Counted from the stretch's first letter, positions 50,564-59,341 are shown. The stretch: 64,000 nucleotides of DNA from Syntrophus aciditrophicus SB (GCF_000013405.1 NC_007759.1:2543001-2607000), one strand, 5' to 3'. A program made the numbers and translations. The notes: a model not told the origin generated them from the sequence alone.

Positions 50564-51874
50564 ATGAGACTCGATATAGCCAAAGGCGGAACCGGTCTGG
50601 TTTATGAGATCCGCAACATCGTCAACGTCGCCAACCGGCTTAAGGAATATGGAATTGATGTGATCTGGGAAAATATCGGCGATCCCATCCAGAAAGGGGA
50701 GCAGCTTCCCGGCTGGATGAAGGAGACCCTGACCGAAATCATGCAGGACGACCGCTCCTACGGGTACTCGCCGACAAAAGGCATGCTGGAAACCCGCAAA
50801 TTTCTGGCGGAAAAGGTCAACGCCCGGGGGAAGGTCCAGATCACACCGGAGGACATCCTGTTCTTCAACGGCCTGGGGGACGCCATCGCCCGGTCCTACA
50901 GCGCGATCCGCGTCGACGCCCGCATCATCATGCCGGAGCCGACCTACTCCACCCATTTTCTGGCCGAAGTCCTGCACGCCTCCTTCCCGCCCAACACCTA
51001 CCGGATGAATCCCTACCGGGACTGGCATCCGGACATCCACGAACTGGAGCACAAGGTCCGAAGCTACGGGTCCATCGTGGGCATCCTGGTGATCAATCCC
51101 GATAACCCCACCGGGTTCGTCTATTCCGAGGAATCCCTGCGGAAAATCGTGGACATCGCCCGAAAATACGATCTTTTTCTCGTCTTTGACGAGACGTACC
51201 ACAACATTGTCTACAACGGCAGGGAAACCCTTCCCCTGTCGGACATCATCGGCGACGTGCCGGGTGTCAGCCTGAAGGGAATCTCCAAGGAATTCCCCTG
51301 GCCGGGTTCGCGATGCGGCTGGATGGAGATCTACAACGCCGACAAGGATGAATGCTTCGCCCGCTATATGAAGGCCATCCTGGATCAGAAAATGTCCGAG
51401 GTCTGCTCAACCACGCTGCCCCAGATCGCTATCCCGAAGATCATGAGCCATCCGGAATACAAGAATTACCTCAACCAGCGGCTCCACCACTACGAACGGT
51501 TCTCCAACATCGCCTACGAGCTGCTGAAGGACGTCCCCTACATCATGGTGAACAAGCCCAACGGCGCTTTTTACCTGAGCATCGTCTTCAACGAAGCAGT
51601 CCTGAACGGCAGGCAGCGCCTGAAAATCGAACACCCCGAAATCCGCCGGTACATCGAAAGCATCATGACGGAGTCGATCGAATACGACAAGCGCTTTGTC
51701 TACTATCTCCTCGGCGCCACCGGCATCTGCGTGGTTCCTCTGACGTCCTTCTTTACCGCCCTCCCCGGATTCCGGATGACCCTCCTGAGCCAGGATGAGG
51801 CCAAGTTCGAGTACACCGTGCGCACAATCGCCGAAAAGGTCGTGGAATATATCGAATCAGGAAACCAAGGCTGA
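50564..51874 (+). CDS. Class I/II PLP-dependent aminotransferase
   Basis: This 436-residue enzyme has the fold-type-I hallmarks YGYSPTKGMLETRKFLAEKVNARG, VINPDNPTGFVYSEE, LVFDETYHNIVYNG and the catalytic-lysine stretch GVSLKGISKEFPWPGSRCGWMEIY. The first 20 residues and the SEVCSTTLPQIA segment mark a subgroup often annotated as alanine or aromatic aminotransferase-like. The substrate is unknown. GAGG precedes ATG 50564. A copy of the dispersed GGGACAGCGCCC element lies just after its stop. Confidence 0.88.
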   Translation: MRLDIAKGGTGLVYEIRNIVNVANRLKEYGIDVIWENIGDPIQKGEQLPGWMKETLTEIMQDDRSYGYSPTKGMLETRKFLAEKVNARGKVQITPEDILFFNGLGDAIARSYSAIRVDARIIMPEPTYSTHFLAEVLHASFPPNTYRMNPYRDWHPDIHELEHKVRSYGSIVGILVINPDNPTGFVYSEESLRKIVDIARKYDLFLVFDETYHNIVYNGRETLPLSDIIGDVPGVSLKGISKEFPWPGSRCGWMEIYNADKDECFARYMKAILDQKMSEVCSTTLPQIAIPKIMSHPEYKNYLNQRLHHYERFSNIAYELLKDVPYIMVNKPNGAFYLSIVFNEAVLNGRQRLKIEHPEIRRYIESIMTESIEYDKRFVYYLLGATGICVVPLTSFFTALPGFRMTLLSQDEAKFEYTVRTIAEKVVEYIESGNQG

Positions 51875-51880
51875 AAAAGA

Positions 51881-51945
51881 GGGACAGCGCCCTTTTTCGT
51901 GTTCAATGTTCAAGGTTCGATGTTCGACGTTCAAGGTTTCGGGTT
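51881..51945. repeat. Dispersed GGGACAGCGCCC element and GTTCAA-type words
   Basis: The inverted form of the GGGCGCTGTCCC element (51881-51892) is followed by a run of GTTCAA/GTTCGA words up to about 51945, like that at 34520-34620. Confidence 0.6.
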
Positions 51946-51995
51946 CGAGGTTATTGTGAAAAACAAGGGGGGTTGTTTCTGAAAGGGTTTTCTGC

Positions 51996-52676
51996 ATGAG
52001 GGTGGGCTTACATCTTGATATTGTTCTGGAAGAAGACCTGGAGCGGGACCGGGTCGTCGCGAGAAAAGCTGTGGTTTATGATGTTGTGGAACGCCTGATC
52101 ACCATTTCCCAGACATCGCCTTCTTTCGTCAGAAGGCATCTCGGTGACCGGATCAACGCAAGCTACGTCACCACCGTCGGAGAGGGAGAGAACAAAAGAC
52201 CTGTCCGGATGGGCTTCCCGGCGACCATTCTGGAGTATCGGGAAGATTATCCCCTCGCTTCATCCAACCTTGTCCCCGCCTTCGTTCTGCAACAGGACGG
52301 GAAACCCGTGGAAATCAATCTGCGGATGCACTACCGCGTGCACCCGATGATAGAAAGCGACCTCGCCCTGCAGGCAAACGGCGAAACGGTCAACCTGATT
52401 GACATCTCCCTCGGCGGGATCCAGTTCAGTCACCGAAGAAAGGAACCGCCCCTGAAATACGGAGGCATCGTCCTGAAGCTCTCGTCCGGCAGCAGAACCT
52501 TCAGGATCGACGGGCAGATCATCCGGATCGACACCCCCGTTTCGCCCGGCGGCCGCGGCGAGGATATGGAATACGTCATGGTCAAATTCCTCAGCCTCAA
52601 CCGGGACGCGGAAGCCTTCCTGGGAAAGAAAATCCTCATGATCGAACGCGAGCTTATCGCCGCCGGAAAAGTCTGA
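51996..52676 (+). CDS. PilZ-domain protein
   Basis: This 226-residue protein has a PilZ-type beta-barrel in its C-terminal half. MHYRVHP carries the Arg pair region and NLIDISLGGIQFSHRRK the D/NxSxxG motif, which binds cyclic-di-GMP. The N-terminal 110 residues resemble the YcgR-N type barrel (FVRRHLGDRINASYVTTVGEGENKRPVRMGFPATILEYRED). It should respond to c-di-GMP and may influence surface polysaccharide or motility; the polysaccharide export genes lie 2-12 kb downstream. No other motility gene is nearby. Confidence 0.88.
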   Translation: MRVGLHLDIVLEEDLERDRVVARKAVVYDVVERLITISQTSPSFVRRHLGDRINASYVTTVGEGENKRPVRMGFPATILEYREDYPLASSNLVPAFVLQQDGKPVEINLRMHYRVHPMIESDLALQANGETVNLIDISLGGIQFSHRRKEPPLKYGGIVLKLSSGSRTFRIDGQIIRIDTPVSPGGRGEDMEYVMVKFLSLNRDAEAFLGKKILMIERELIAAGKV

Positions 52677-52695
52677 AAGCATGAGGGCGATAAAT

Positions 52696-52708
52696 GGGCG
52701 CAGTTCCT
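52696..52708. repeat. Variant of the dispersed GGGCGC element
   Basis: GGGCGCAGTTCCT, a two-base variant of the word at 49338, lies right before the 13-bp tandem array. Confidence 0.5.
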
Positions 52709-52759
52709 GTTTATTGCCGCTGTTTATCGCCGCTGTTTACTGCCGCTGTGTATTGCCCA
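52708..52759. repeat. Four tandem 13-bp repeats
   Basis: The units are TGTTTATTGCCGC, TGTTTATCGCCGC, TGTTTACTGCCGC and TGTGTATTGCCCA. The array covers the 3' end and stop codon (52737-52739) of the minus-strand gene. Slippage would change the C-terminus of that protein. Confidence 0.85.
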
Positions 52760-53291
52760 TGAGGAATCTCCGGCCGGCGAAGGTTTCTTCCAATCCGACC
52801 CGCCAGAGGCCGTTTTCCCTGAACAGCTTCAGATGGGCGGGCTGATCCGCTTTCTGGTGCTGGATGATGATCTTCGCCTCTTTTTTCCCTATCGGCCCCA
52901 GTTCCCACCGGCTGTGCTCCAGCACGGCGTCCGGATCAAAGGCCGTCAGATAACTGTCCCAGTAGGCCCTGGCAAACGCTCCCCCCTCGGCAAAATCCCG
53001 GCTGACTTCCGCCTTCCCGACCCCGGCGCCGGCTTTTTTGGCCGCCTTCGCCACATTGTCGACGATGGTCTTCTGTGATTTCCGGCTCAGCATCTCCCAG
53101 AGCGCCGGATAGTTCCGCTGTTTCATGGCTTTGAACGCCGATTCGGCCGTTGAGATCACGGCATCGTCCACCAGCGACAGGACCGCGGCTGTTTCCGCGA
53201 AAGCGACGCCGGGGAAAATATGGGGGGGCTCCCCGCTTTTGATGAGAAGCAGGAATAAAATGAGACTATAAAGGAAAACCGGATGACGCAT
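52737..53291 (-). CDS. Secreted hypothetical protein
   Basis: This 184-residue protein has an N-terminal signal-type hydrophobic stretch (MRHPVFLYSLILFLLLIKSG...GVAFAETAA), probably cleaved after VAFAE. A mature domain follows that resembles DUF4878/lumazine-binding-type stress proteins, with helices around AFKAMKQRNYPALWEMLSRKSQKTIVDNV and a strand NGLWRVGLEETFAGRR. The typical W-V-x-L/E pattern at the end suggests a cone-shaped NTF2-like fold. The function is unknown. The C-terminus and stop codon are covered by the 13-bp repeat array, so the last residues may vary. Confidence 0.7.
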   Translation of the reverse strand: MRHPVFLYSLILFLLLIKSGEPPHIFPGVAFAETAAVLSLVDDAVISTAESAFKAMKQRNYPALWEMLSRKSQKTIVDNVAKAAKKAGAGVGKAEVSRDFAEGGAFARAYWDSYLTAFDPDAVLEHSRWELGPIGKKEAKIIIQHQKADQPAHLKLFRENGLWRVGLEETFAGRRFLMGNTQRQ

Positions 53292-53319
53292 GGTGATTTT
53301 CAGATATAAGGCGGGAGAA

Positions 53320-53358
53320 AAATATTAAAGGCGAAGCCCTGTCAACAAGAGCTTCGCC
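53320..53358 (-). terminator. Terminator of the Ala/Thr/Gly-rich protein gene
   Basis: On the minus strand an 8-bp stem (GGCGAAGC with GCTTCGCC) closes a loop and is followed by TTTAATATTTTT. It lies about 55 bp after the stop of the minus-strand gene at 53413. Confidence 0.75.
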
Positions 53359-53412
53359 CCATTGCGAAAAAGATCATCAAATCCGAACACGTCCTGCTGA
53401 AACGGAAGGGGA

Positions 53413-53880
53413 TCAGTGATGGCTTGTCGTCGATGAGGAATCGCTTGCCGCGGCAACAGCAGCCGCAGCGGCAGCGGCAACAGCGACACCGGCCGCAATC
53501 GTTCCAGCTCCGATTCCGGCAGCGGCAGCCGTTCCAGCCGCAATTCCCGCACCCGTAGCGGCGGCCGTACCCGTGGCGGCCGCTCCCGTTGCCGCGGCGG
53601 CGCCCGCGGTCGTCGCGCCCGTTGCGGCAGCTCCTGTTGTCGCCGCACCGGTGGTCGCAGCCGCTCCTGTCGTTGCGGCAGTGCCTGTCGCTGCGGTTCC
53701 CGTGGTGGCGGCTCCCGTCGTCGCTGCGGTTCCGGTGGTCGCCGCAGTTCCTGAAGTGGTAGAAGCTCCCGCCGCCGCTCCGGCGCCTGTCGTTTCAGCC
53801 GCTGCAAAGAGCAGGGACGGTGCAACCAGACTCATTGAAAACAAAATCGCAACCATGATGACGTATTTCTTGAACAACAT
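53413..53880 (-). CDS. Secreted low-complexity Ala/Thr/Gly-rich protein
   Basis: This 155-residue protein has a clear signal peptide (MLFKKYVIMVAILFSMSLVAPSLLFAAA). A mature part follows, almost wholly of Ala, Thr and Gly in loosely repeated units (TGAATTG, TGTAATG, TGAAATG), then an Ala/Val helix-like stretch and SDSSSTTSHH. No family is recognised. The composition resembles extended surface or antifreeze-type repeats. GAAAGGAGGTAGAAAGG precedes the start on the minus strand, a very strong ribosome site, and a terminator follows. The DNA repeats could allow length change. Confidence 0.75.
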   Translation of the reverse strand: MLFKKYVIMVAILFSMSLVAPSLLFAAAETTGAGAAAGASTTSGTAATTGTAATTGAATTGTAATGTAATTGAAATTGAATTGAAATGATTAGAAAATGAAATGTAAATGAGIAAGTAAAAGIGAGTIAAGVAVAAAAAAAVAAASDSSSTTSHH

Positions 53881-54089
53881 CCTTTCTACCTCCTTATTTA
53901 TAAGCTTGATGACTCCCTGGCCGCCCAGGTATTATCCGTTAATTAGTTGATATTCTTGTTGCCGCCCGCAAATGGATCTTCGTAAAAAAGCGTGAAATAA
54001 CTATATCAGCTGATTGTCTCTGTCAAGTTTTATTCCGGTATTTCACCATAAAAAAGTTGAGCCCTTCACTCAGCTCCACCCTTTCACAC

Positions 54090-57000
54090 TCAGTAGAGAT
54101 TGATCGCCACCCCGGCCGTAACGGCCATCTGCATGAGAATCGACGTAATGTCCTTGATCTCCCGCAGCCAGGCGATCCGCTCGATCTTCTCCGGCACCAC
54201 GATCTGGTCCCCCGGCTCGATCTCCTTCACGTCCTCCTCGAAGGGGCCGAACTGCCAGCGCGACTTCATGGCATTCCAGTTGACGAGGCCCCGCGCCACC
54301 TTCCGGGCGCTGCCGTCAACCTTCATGACAAAGATATTTTTCTCGTCGGCATAGCGGGAATAGCCCCCCGTCATGGCGATGTAATCCTGGTAGCCGAGCT
54401 TTCCGTCATAGATAAAGCTGCCTCCGGCCATGACGGCCCCCAGCACGTTCACCACGCCGTTCTTCTCCGGGACAGAAAGGCTGTCTCCCTCCTCCAGCTC
54501 GATGTCATAATGACTTCCCTTCAAAAGCCGCATGTGGGCCAGCCGGATCGTCATGCGCCCCGTGGCCTTCAATTCCTTCAGCGACTGGACGAATTTCTGT
54601 TTCTGCTCCAGTTCGATCTTTCGGGCCTGGACCTCCTCCGTGGAGAGGGCCGTTGAGATCTGCGCCGCCCTTTCCGTCAGCAATTCCCGCTCCATGCGGG
54701 AAATCAGCTCTTCCATGCCTTTCTGCTGGAGCGTCCGGACGCGTTCCCGGGTAAAGACGGCCCCCCGCAGGTAGGCCTTGTCGGTAAATCCGCCCGCCCG
54801 CTCGATCAGGGAGGACAGCTTTTCCCCCTTCCCGATGATGTAGCGCCCCGGAAAGCGGAATTCCCCGGAGACGGTGACATAGCGCTCCTGATCCCAGTTG
54901 GTGATGCGCTTCACAAACAGCCGGTCCCGATTCTTCAACCGAACGTTATTCTGAGGATCTCCGGCCAGGGCTTTTCGCAGGCTGATGGTTTTCCGCTCCA
55001 GGCGGGCCGCCTTCCCGTCTTCGATCACCACGGAAGTCAGCTCCGCCTCGTCCGGATAGGCAGAATCCATGAGATTTCCCGCCCGGAAAATCAGGTCGCT
55101 CACCATCATCCGCTCGGTCAGGACATAACTACCCGGTTTCTTCACATCCCCTTCGACAAAGACGCTCCGGTCCTCGGTATGCTCCCAGACGGCGTGGACA
55201 ATCACCCGGTCCCGGTGCTGAAGGGGAAGGTTCTCTCCCGGATCGCCGGCCATGGCCTTTTCCACATTGAAATAAATCGTCGAATACACCCGCTCGTCGC
55301 TGACCCGGATGATCTCCCCGCGGGCAAGATAGGAATCATGCGTCAGACCGCCCGCACTCATGACGGCGTCCTTCACCCTCATCCCCGTCTGATAGGGCGT
55401 GCGGCATTCCGTTTTCAGCGCGTCCGCCGTTTCCCGGATTTTCTGCGTCAGATCCGGCCGTTTCTCCCGCTTCAACTCCTCTTCCAGGTCGATCATATCC
55501 CTCACGCGGACATTCTGATTCTTCGCCAGGGCCTCCCGGATGACCTTCAGGCGTTCGGCGAGTGCGTATTTCCCTTCCTTTTTCAGATCCTCTTCCATGG
55601 CGGCCAGATTTTTCGCCTCCGAATCCATCCTTGACACCCGACTGTCCCCGCCGACTTCCATGGTTTCCTGAGAAATCCGGCATTCTCCCCGGATTTCGCC
55701 TTCCACAGTCACATAGGGTTTGTCCTCGAACAGCCATTTGGAAAAAACGTAAACGCGGTCTTCCGGCCGAAGCTCCACATCATGGACCGAATCGCCCCCC
55801 TTCAGCATTTTCCCGAGATGAAAGGGCACCAGTTCCACCTTCCGGTCGGGCGGCACGATCCGCTTGATCAGGGCGTACTCGAAGCAGGTCTCGTCGAGCA
55901 GTTCATCGGAACTTTTGATCAGATCCCCGACCCGCATGCCCTTTCTGAACTGGTATTTTCCCGGACGCTTGATGTTCCCCTCCAGGTAGACGGCGTTGCG
56001 GTCGCGATCAACGATGCTGAACACCTTGACCAGGTCGGCATCCTGAAGCCTGACCGTGCGGGATTTCTGCAGGTTTTTGTCATCGATGTCGATGACCACC
56101 TGCCGTTCGTTTTTCTGAATGCGCGACACCTGGATCTGCTGGGTATCCGCCGACGGAATGATGCCGCCCGCCAGCTCGAAGAGCCCCTCCAGATCGTAAC
56201 GGTCCTTCATCTCGTAGATCGCCGGGCGCTTCACGTTGCCGGCAATGCCCGCCAGCGGCCCGGTCACCGGCACGAACACGACATCCCCCGCCTGCAGAAT
56301 CAGGTCTTTGGACTTGTCCCCTTTCAGGAGGAGATTGTACAGATCGAAGGTCGTCACGAGCCGCCCTTTGCGCTTCAACTGCACGTTGCGCATGGAGCCG
56401 ATGTCGTTCGGCCCCCCGGCAAGCAGAAGGGCGTCGGTGATCGTGGCGAACGAGCCGATGGTGTAAGCCCCGGGCCGGCGCACATCCCCCAGGACAAAGA
56501 CAGGGATGCTTTTGAGGGAACCCATGGTGATGTCGATGTTGGCCCCCACCATCTGCGTCGCCTGGGTGATGATGTGTTCGGACATCTGCTCGAAGGTCAT
56601 CCCGGCGACGAAAATCGGCCCGATCTCGGGAAGCGTGATCCTGCCGTCCCGGTCCACCGTCAGATTGTGCTGGGCATTGACCCGCCCCCAGAGCATGATC
56701 CTGACTTCATCCCCCGGACCGACGACGTAATTGACAGGAACGGGAATGTCCTTCCGCTCCGCGACCACCCGGACCGAGCCATCCCGGAAAAAGTCATGAC
56801 CGAAGGGCTTCAGATCCGTGGAAATGTCCTGATACTTCCCCGTATGGCGGACGCGATCAAAGAGGGATTTCGCCCGGCCTTCCTCACTGACGGCATGATT
56901 CGGCGCCGCGGCGGGAACGGCAGAAACGGGCTGAACGGCTTTTTCCGCTCCAGCCCGGGATTCCAGGGATTCCTGTTTTTCGAGAAGCTCCCTCCCCTGC

Positions 57001-57236
57001 TGAATGTCCTCCGTTTTCAACCGGCTGAATTCCGCGCTATTTCTGAGATTCTCCACGGCCTCCGGGGTAACCTGCCCGCCCGTCGGGGCCAGTCGGGCTT
57101 TCAGAAGCTGACACTGCTCCGGGGTGAGATTTTTCTGCCGACAGATCTCATCGGCGGTCAGGGCGTGCCCGATCCCCGGAAAAAGCAGCAGCGTCAGGAA
57201 AATCGTCCAGATAAAAAAAATAACCCGTTTCGTCAT
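54090..57236 (-). CDS. SLBB-domain polysaccharide export protein (Wza/OPX family)
   Basis: This 1048-residue protein is a large outer-membrane polysaccharide exporter. A signal peptide begins it (FFIWTIFLTLLLFPGIGHA). A Poly_export domain follows near residues 160-260 (YVVGPGDEVRIMLWGRVNAQHNLTVDRDGRITLPEIGPIFVAGMTFEQM). At least six SLBB-type repeats follow, with recognisable starts such as VFVLGDVRRPGAYTIG, VYLEGNIKRPGKYQFRKGMRVGDLI, VFVEGDVKKPGSYVLTERMMVSDLI and VTVSGEFRFPGRYIIGKGEKLSSLI. Typical Wza is much shorter (about 380 residues). It overlaps the Wzz gene by four bases, forming an export pair. Confidence 0.92.
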   Translation of the reverse strand: MTKRVIFFIWTIFLTLLLFPGIGHALTADEICRQKNLTPEQCQLLKARLAPTGGQVTPEAVENLRNSAEFSRLKTEDIQQGRELLEKQESLESRAGAEKAVQPVSAVPAAAPNHAVSEEGRAKSLFDRVRHTGKYQDISTDLKPFGHDFFRDGSVRVVAERKDIPVPVNYVVGPGDEVRIMLWGRVNAQHNLTVDRDGRITLPEIGPIFVAGMTFEQMSEHIITQATQMVGANIDITMGSLKSIPVFVLGDVRRPGAYTIGSFATITDALLLAGGPNDIGSMRNVQLKRKGRLVTTFDLYNLLLKGDKSKDLILQAGDVVFVPVTGPLAGIAGNVKRPAIYEMKDRYDLEGLFELAGGIIPSADTQQIQVSRIQKNERQVVIDIDDKNLQKSRTVRLQDADLVKVFSIVDRDRNAVYLEGNIKRPGKYQFRKGMRVGDLIKSSDELLDETCFEYALIKRIVPPDRKVELVPFHLGKMLKGGDSVHDVELRPEDRVYVFSKWLFEDKPYVTVEGEIRGECRISQETMEVGGDSRVSRMDSEAKNLAAMEEDLKKEGKYALAERLKVIREALAKNQNVRVRDMIDLEEELKREKRPDLTQKIRETADALKTECRTPYQTGMRVKDAVMSAGGLTHDSYLARGEIIRVSDERVYSTIYFNVEKAMAGDPGENLPLQHRDRVIVHAVWEHTEDRSVFVEGDVKKPGSYVLTERMMVSDLIFRAGNLMDSAYPDEAELTSVVIEDGKAARLERKTISLRKALAGDPQNNVRLKNRDRLFVKRITNWDQERYVTVSGEFRFPGRYIIGKGEKLSSLIERAGGFTDKAYLRGAVFTRERVRTLQQKGMEELISRMERELLTERAAQISTALSTEEVQARKIELEQKQKFVQSLKELKATGRMTIRLAHMRLLKGSHYDIELEEGDSLSVPEKNGVVNVLGAVMAGGSFIYDGKLGYQDYIAMTGGYSRYADEKNIFVMKVDGSARKVARGLVNWNAMKSRWQFGPFEEDVKEIEPGDQIVVPEKIERIAWLREIKDITSILMQMAVTAGVAINLY

Positions 57237-58261
57237 TGTTGCCCTTCCCCCTTCATGATTTCCCTTTCCTCCCCCGGAGCGCCGTTTCGGATTTTTTCGA
57301 GATATTCCAGAAAAAAGGCGCTGAAAACGCCCAGAAACAGGGCCACCACAAAAGACAGCATCACCATGAGAGCCCGCTTCGGCTTGATTTTCTTGTCGGG
57401 AACCCGCGGCGGATCGATCACCTTAAAGGCAAAGTTCTCCTTCACCTCCGTCATCATGGCCGTTTCCAACTGCTGGGCGATGAGATTGTAGATTTTCTGC
57501 CGGATCAGCGGGTCCGCCGTTTTCGCGAGCTGCGCCTCCAGATAAGCCCGGTTGGTGAGGGCCACCCGCTTCGCCTCGGCGGTCATGTGGTCCGTCAGGG
57601 TTTCGAGGAAGTAACCCGCCATTTTCGCCGCCAGCTCCGGGTCCTCGTAATCCACCGTCAGGGTGATGGTCTGTTCCTTGATGTTGTGATTGATTTTCAC
57701 CATGTCGTCCAGAAGGCGCAGGGCGTCCCAGAGCAGGGGAATGCCCTCCTCCCCCTGCCGGCTGACGGCTTTCGCGTCGGTCGGCTGGACGGCGGCCGCC
57801 ATATTCGACAGCCATCCAAGGGGGTTCAGGTTGATCCCTTCTTCCCGCTTCCAGTCCTTTTTCCCGCTGTCCCACTGTTCGTAAAAAAGAACCGGCATCA
57901 GCCGATACCGCTCGACAATCTTCTCCCGCAGGACATTGGATTTGAGCAGACTCACGATTTCCGTGGCGGAAGCCGAGCCGGGCAGCGCGATGCCGGGAAG
58001 TCCGCCGAATTGCGAGGCCAGCGCCGACAGCGTCCCGCCCCCGCCGCCATCCTTGGCCGTTACCGGAACAATGACCGCCTTCGCCTGATAGACGTTCGTC
58101 ATGAACAGCGACGCAGCCGCCGTAAGAAACACGGCAGCAACCACCAGCGCGCCGATGAACCTCCGCCGTTTCCAGATGACCCGCCAGAGATCCAGCAGGT
58201 TGATCTCGTCTTCCTCCAACCCGTTCGGGGGATACCCATAGTACGGCGACGGTTCCGTCAT
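57233..58261 (-). CDS. wzz: Wzz-type polysaccharide chain-length regulator
   Basis: This 342-residue inner-membrane protein has an N-terminal cytoplasmic tail (DEINLLDLWRVIWKRRR). A first transmembrane helix lies near residues 35-55 (GALVVAAVFLTAAASLFM), followed by a large periplasmic helical domain. The second helix is at about 305-325 (ALMVMLSFVVALFLGVFSAFFLEYL), preceded by the proline-rich IDPPRVPDKKIKPKR typical of the family. It lacks a BY-kinase domain, so it is the Wzz type. It starts the operon with the SLBB exporter downstream. Confidence 0.93.
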   Translation of the reverse strand: MTEPSPYYGYPPNGLEEDEINLLDLWRVIWKRRRFIGALVVAAVFLTAAASLFMTNVYQAKAVIVPVTAKDGGGGGTLSALASQFGGLPGIALPGSASATEIVSLLKSNVLREKIVERYRLMPVLFYEQWDSGKKDWKREEGINLNPLGWLSNMAAAVQPTDAKAVSRQGEEGIPLLWDALRLLDDMVKINHNIKEQTITLTVDYEDPELAAKMAGYFLETLTDHMTAEAKRVALTNRAYLEAQLAKTADPLIRQKIYNLIAQQLETAMMTEVKENFAFKVIDPPRVPDKKIKPKRALMVMLSFVVALFLGVFSAFFLEYLEKIRNGAPGEEREIMKGEGQQ

Positions 58262-58318
58262 GACGACCGCCCCCGCTTGTCAAAACTTCTCTTCACTTTC
58301 TTCTCTCCTTCAAAAACA

Positions 58319-58330
58319 GGGACAGCGCCC
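58319..58330. repeat. Dispersed GGGACAGCGCCC element
   Basis: An exact copy in inverted orientation lies about 58 bp upstream of the wzz start, followed by a GTTCAATGTTC word. Confidence 0.65.
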
Positions 58331-58479
58331 TTTTTTAGAATGTTCACCGTTCAATGTTCCAAAATGAAGATCAGCACTTGTATTTGCTCTGTTCTTGCCC
58401 GGCGCCCGCCCGGATAGACTGCCGCGTTTCTCCCGATGGATCGAGCCTCGCGGGAGGGGTGGGGCGTGAGGGGCAACAC

Positions 58480-58983
58480 CTATTTTTTATTTAATTTTTC
58501 AAGAGTTGCGAATGGCAGGAAAAGTTGTAATGTTTGATTGGAAAGAGGAATAAATCCGAAATACTCATAGAAAGATTGCGCCTGCTTGTTCTTTGCGTCG
58601 ACGAAGAGACCGATTAATCCGGCCTGTTCCGCGATAAGAACGGTTCGATGGATTGCCTCCGTGAGAAGCAGGCTGCCGAAACCTCTCCCCTGGTGCTTTT
58701 TTGAAACCGCCAGCTTTGCAAGGCGAACAGCCGGAAGGCCGTGTTGCGGGTATTTTTTTGCGTACTCTGCAGGAAGATGATCAACCCTCACCTCACACAG
58801 CGTGAGTGTAAAATAGCCTGAAATGACGGCGGGCCGTTCCTGATCGGTAAGCACGAATGTACGGGAAATGCCCTTTTCAATATGCTGTCTGGCTGTCGCC
58901 TTCAGGAAGGCATTCAACTCCGGAACGCCGCAGTCAAATCTGGAACGATCGTGATCGCGCGAAAGGGCAACTATTTCCTGCAC
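58480..58983 (-). CDS. GNAT acetyltransferase toxin (TacT-like)
   Basis: This 167-residue acetyltransferase has the acetyl-CoA pyrophosphate loop in LAVSKKHQGRGFGSLLLTEAI. The N-terminal start VALSRDHDRSRFDCGVPELNAFLKATARQHIEKGISRTFVL is typical of the TacT/AtaT toxins that acetylate charged tRNA. The C-terminal tyrosine region FYEYFGFIPL is present. It overlaps the DUF1778 antitoxin gene by 13 bases, the usual order (antitoxin first). It appears intact. Confidence 0.9.
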   Translation of the reverse strand: MQEIVALSRDHDRSRFDCGVPELNAFLKATARQHIEKGISRTFVLTDQERPAVISGYFTLTLCEVRVDHLPAEYAKKYPQHGLPAVRLAKLAVSKKHQGRGFGSLLLTEAIHRTVLIAEQAGLIGLFVDAKNKQAQSFYEYFGFIPLSNQTLQLFLPFATLEKLNKK

Positions 58984-59252
58984 AAAAGTTCCTCTCTGCG
59001 TTTCATTGCCTCTTTCAATCGATCACTCGGTTCAGGCGGATTTTCGATCGCCCGGAAGAAAACCTCCGCAGCCTCGGCGGAAAGGGTAATCACCCGCTCT
59101 CTTTCGAGAATTTCGTTGGCTCTATCCAGGGCGGACTGGACAAGAAACTGGTTGAGGGTTGCCCCGACAGCCTGCGCCGCGGCAGCGATTCGTTCATACA
59201 CTTCGTGAGGCATGCGTGCGGGAATTCTTTCCTCTGCTTTATTCAGCGCCAT
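58971..59252 (-). CDS. DUF1778 (TacA-type) antitoxin
   Basis: This 93-residue protein has the ribbon-helix-helix pattern of DUF1778 antitoxins (ERIPARMPHEVYERIAAAAQAVGATLNQFLVQSALDRANEILERERVITLS). A C-terminal toxin-binding tail follows. The start at 59252 is preferred because GAGG lies seven bases upstream; a longer frame reaches 59309. It should neutralise the GNAT toxin encoded by the overlapping gene and repress the operon. Confidence 0.92.
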   Translation of the reverse strand: MALNKAEERIPARMPHEVYERIAAAAQAVGATLNQFLVQSALDRANEILERERVITLSAEAAEVFFRAIENPPEPSDRLKEAMKRREELLCRK

Positions 59253-59331
59253 AAAAAGACCTCGTTTTTTTGCTGCTAAAGTAGCATATTGACGCCAAAA
59301 TGGCAACAATCAAAACTTCATTACAAAAACA

Positions 59332-59341
59332 GGGCGCTGTC
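59332..59341. repeat. Partial dispersed GGGCGCTGTC element
   Basis: A ten-base match to the dispersed word overlaps the stop codon region of the coiled-coil gene at 59341. Confidence 0.5.

Noticed and set aside
53500-53950. An alanine/proline/valine-rich protein on the plus strand opposite the Ala/Thr/Gly protein
   Set aside because: Repeats make all frames open here. Only the minus-strand frame has a signal peptide, a strong ribosome site and a terminator.
58480-59252. Prophage or genomic-island border at the toxin-antitoxin pair
   Set aside because: No integrase, phage gene, tRNA or direct-repeat attachment site was found on either side.
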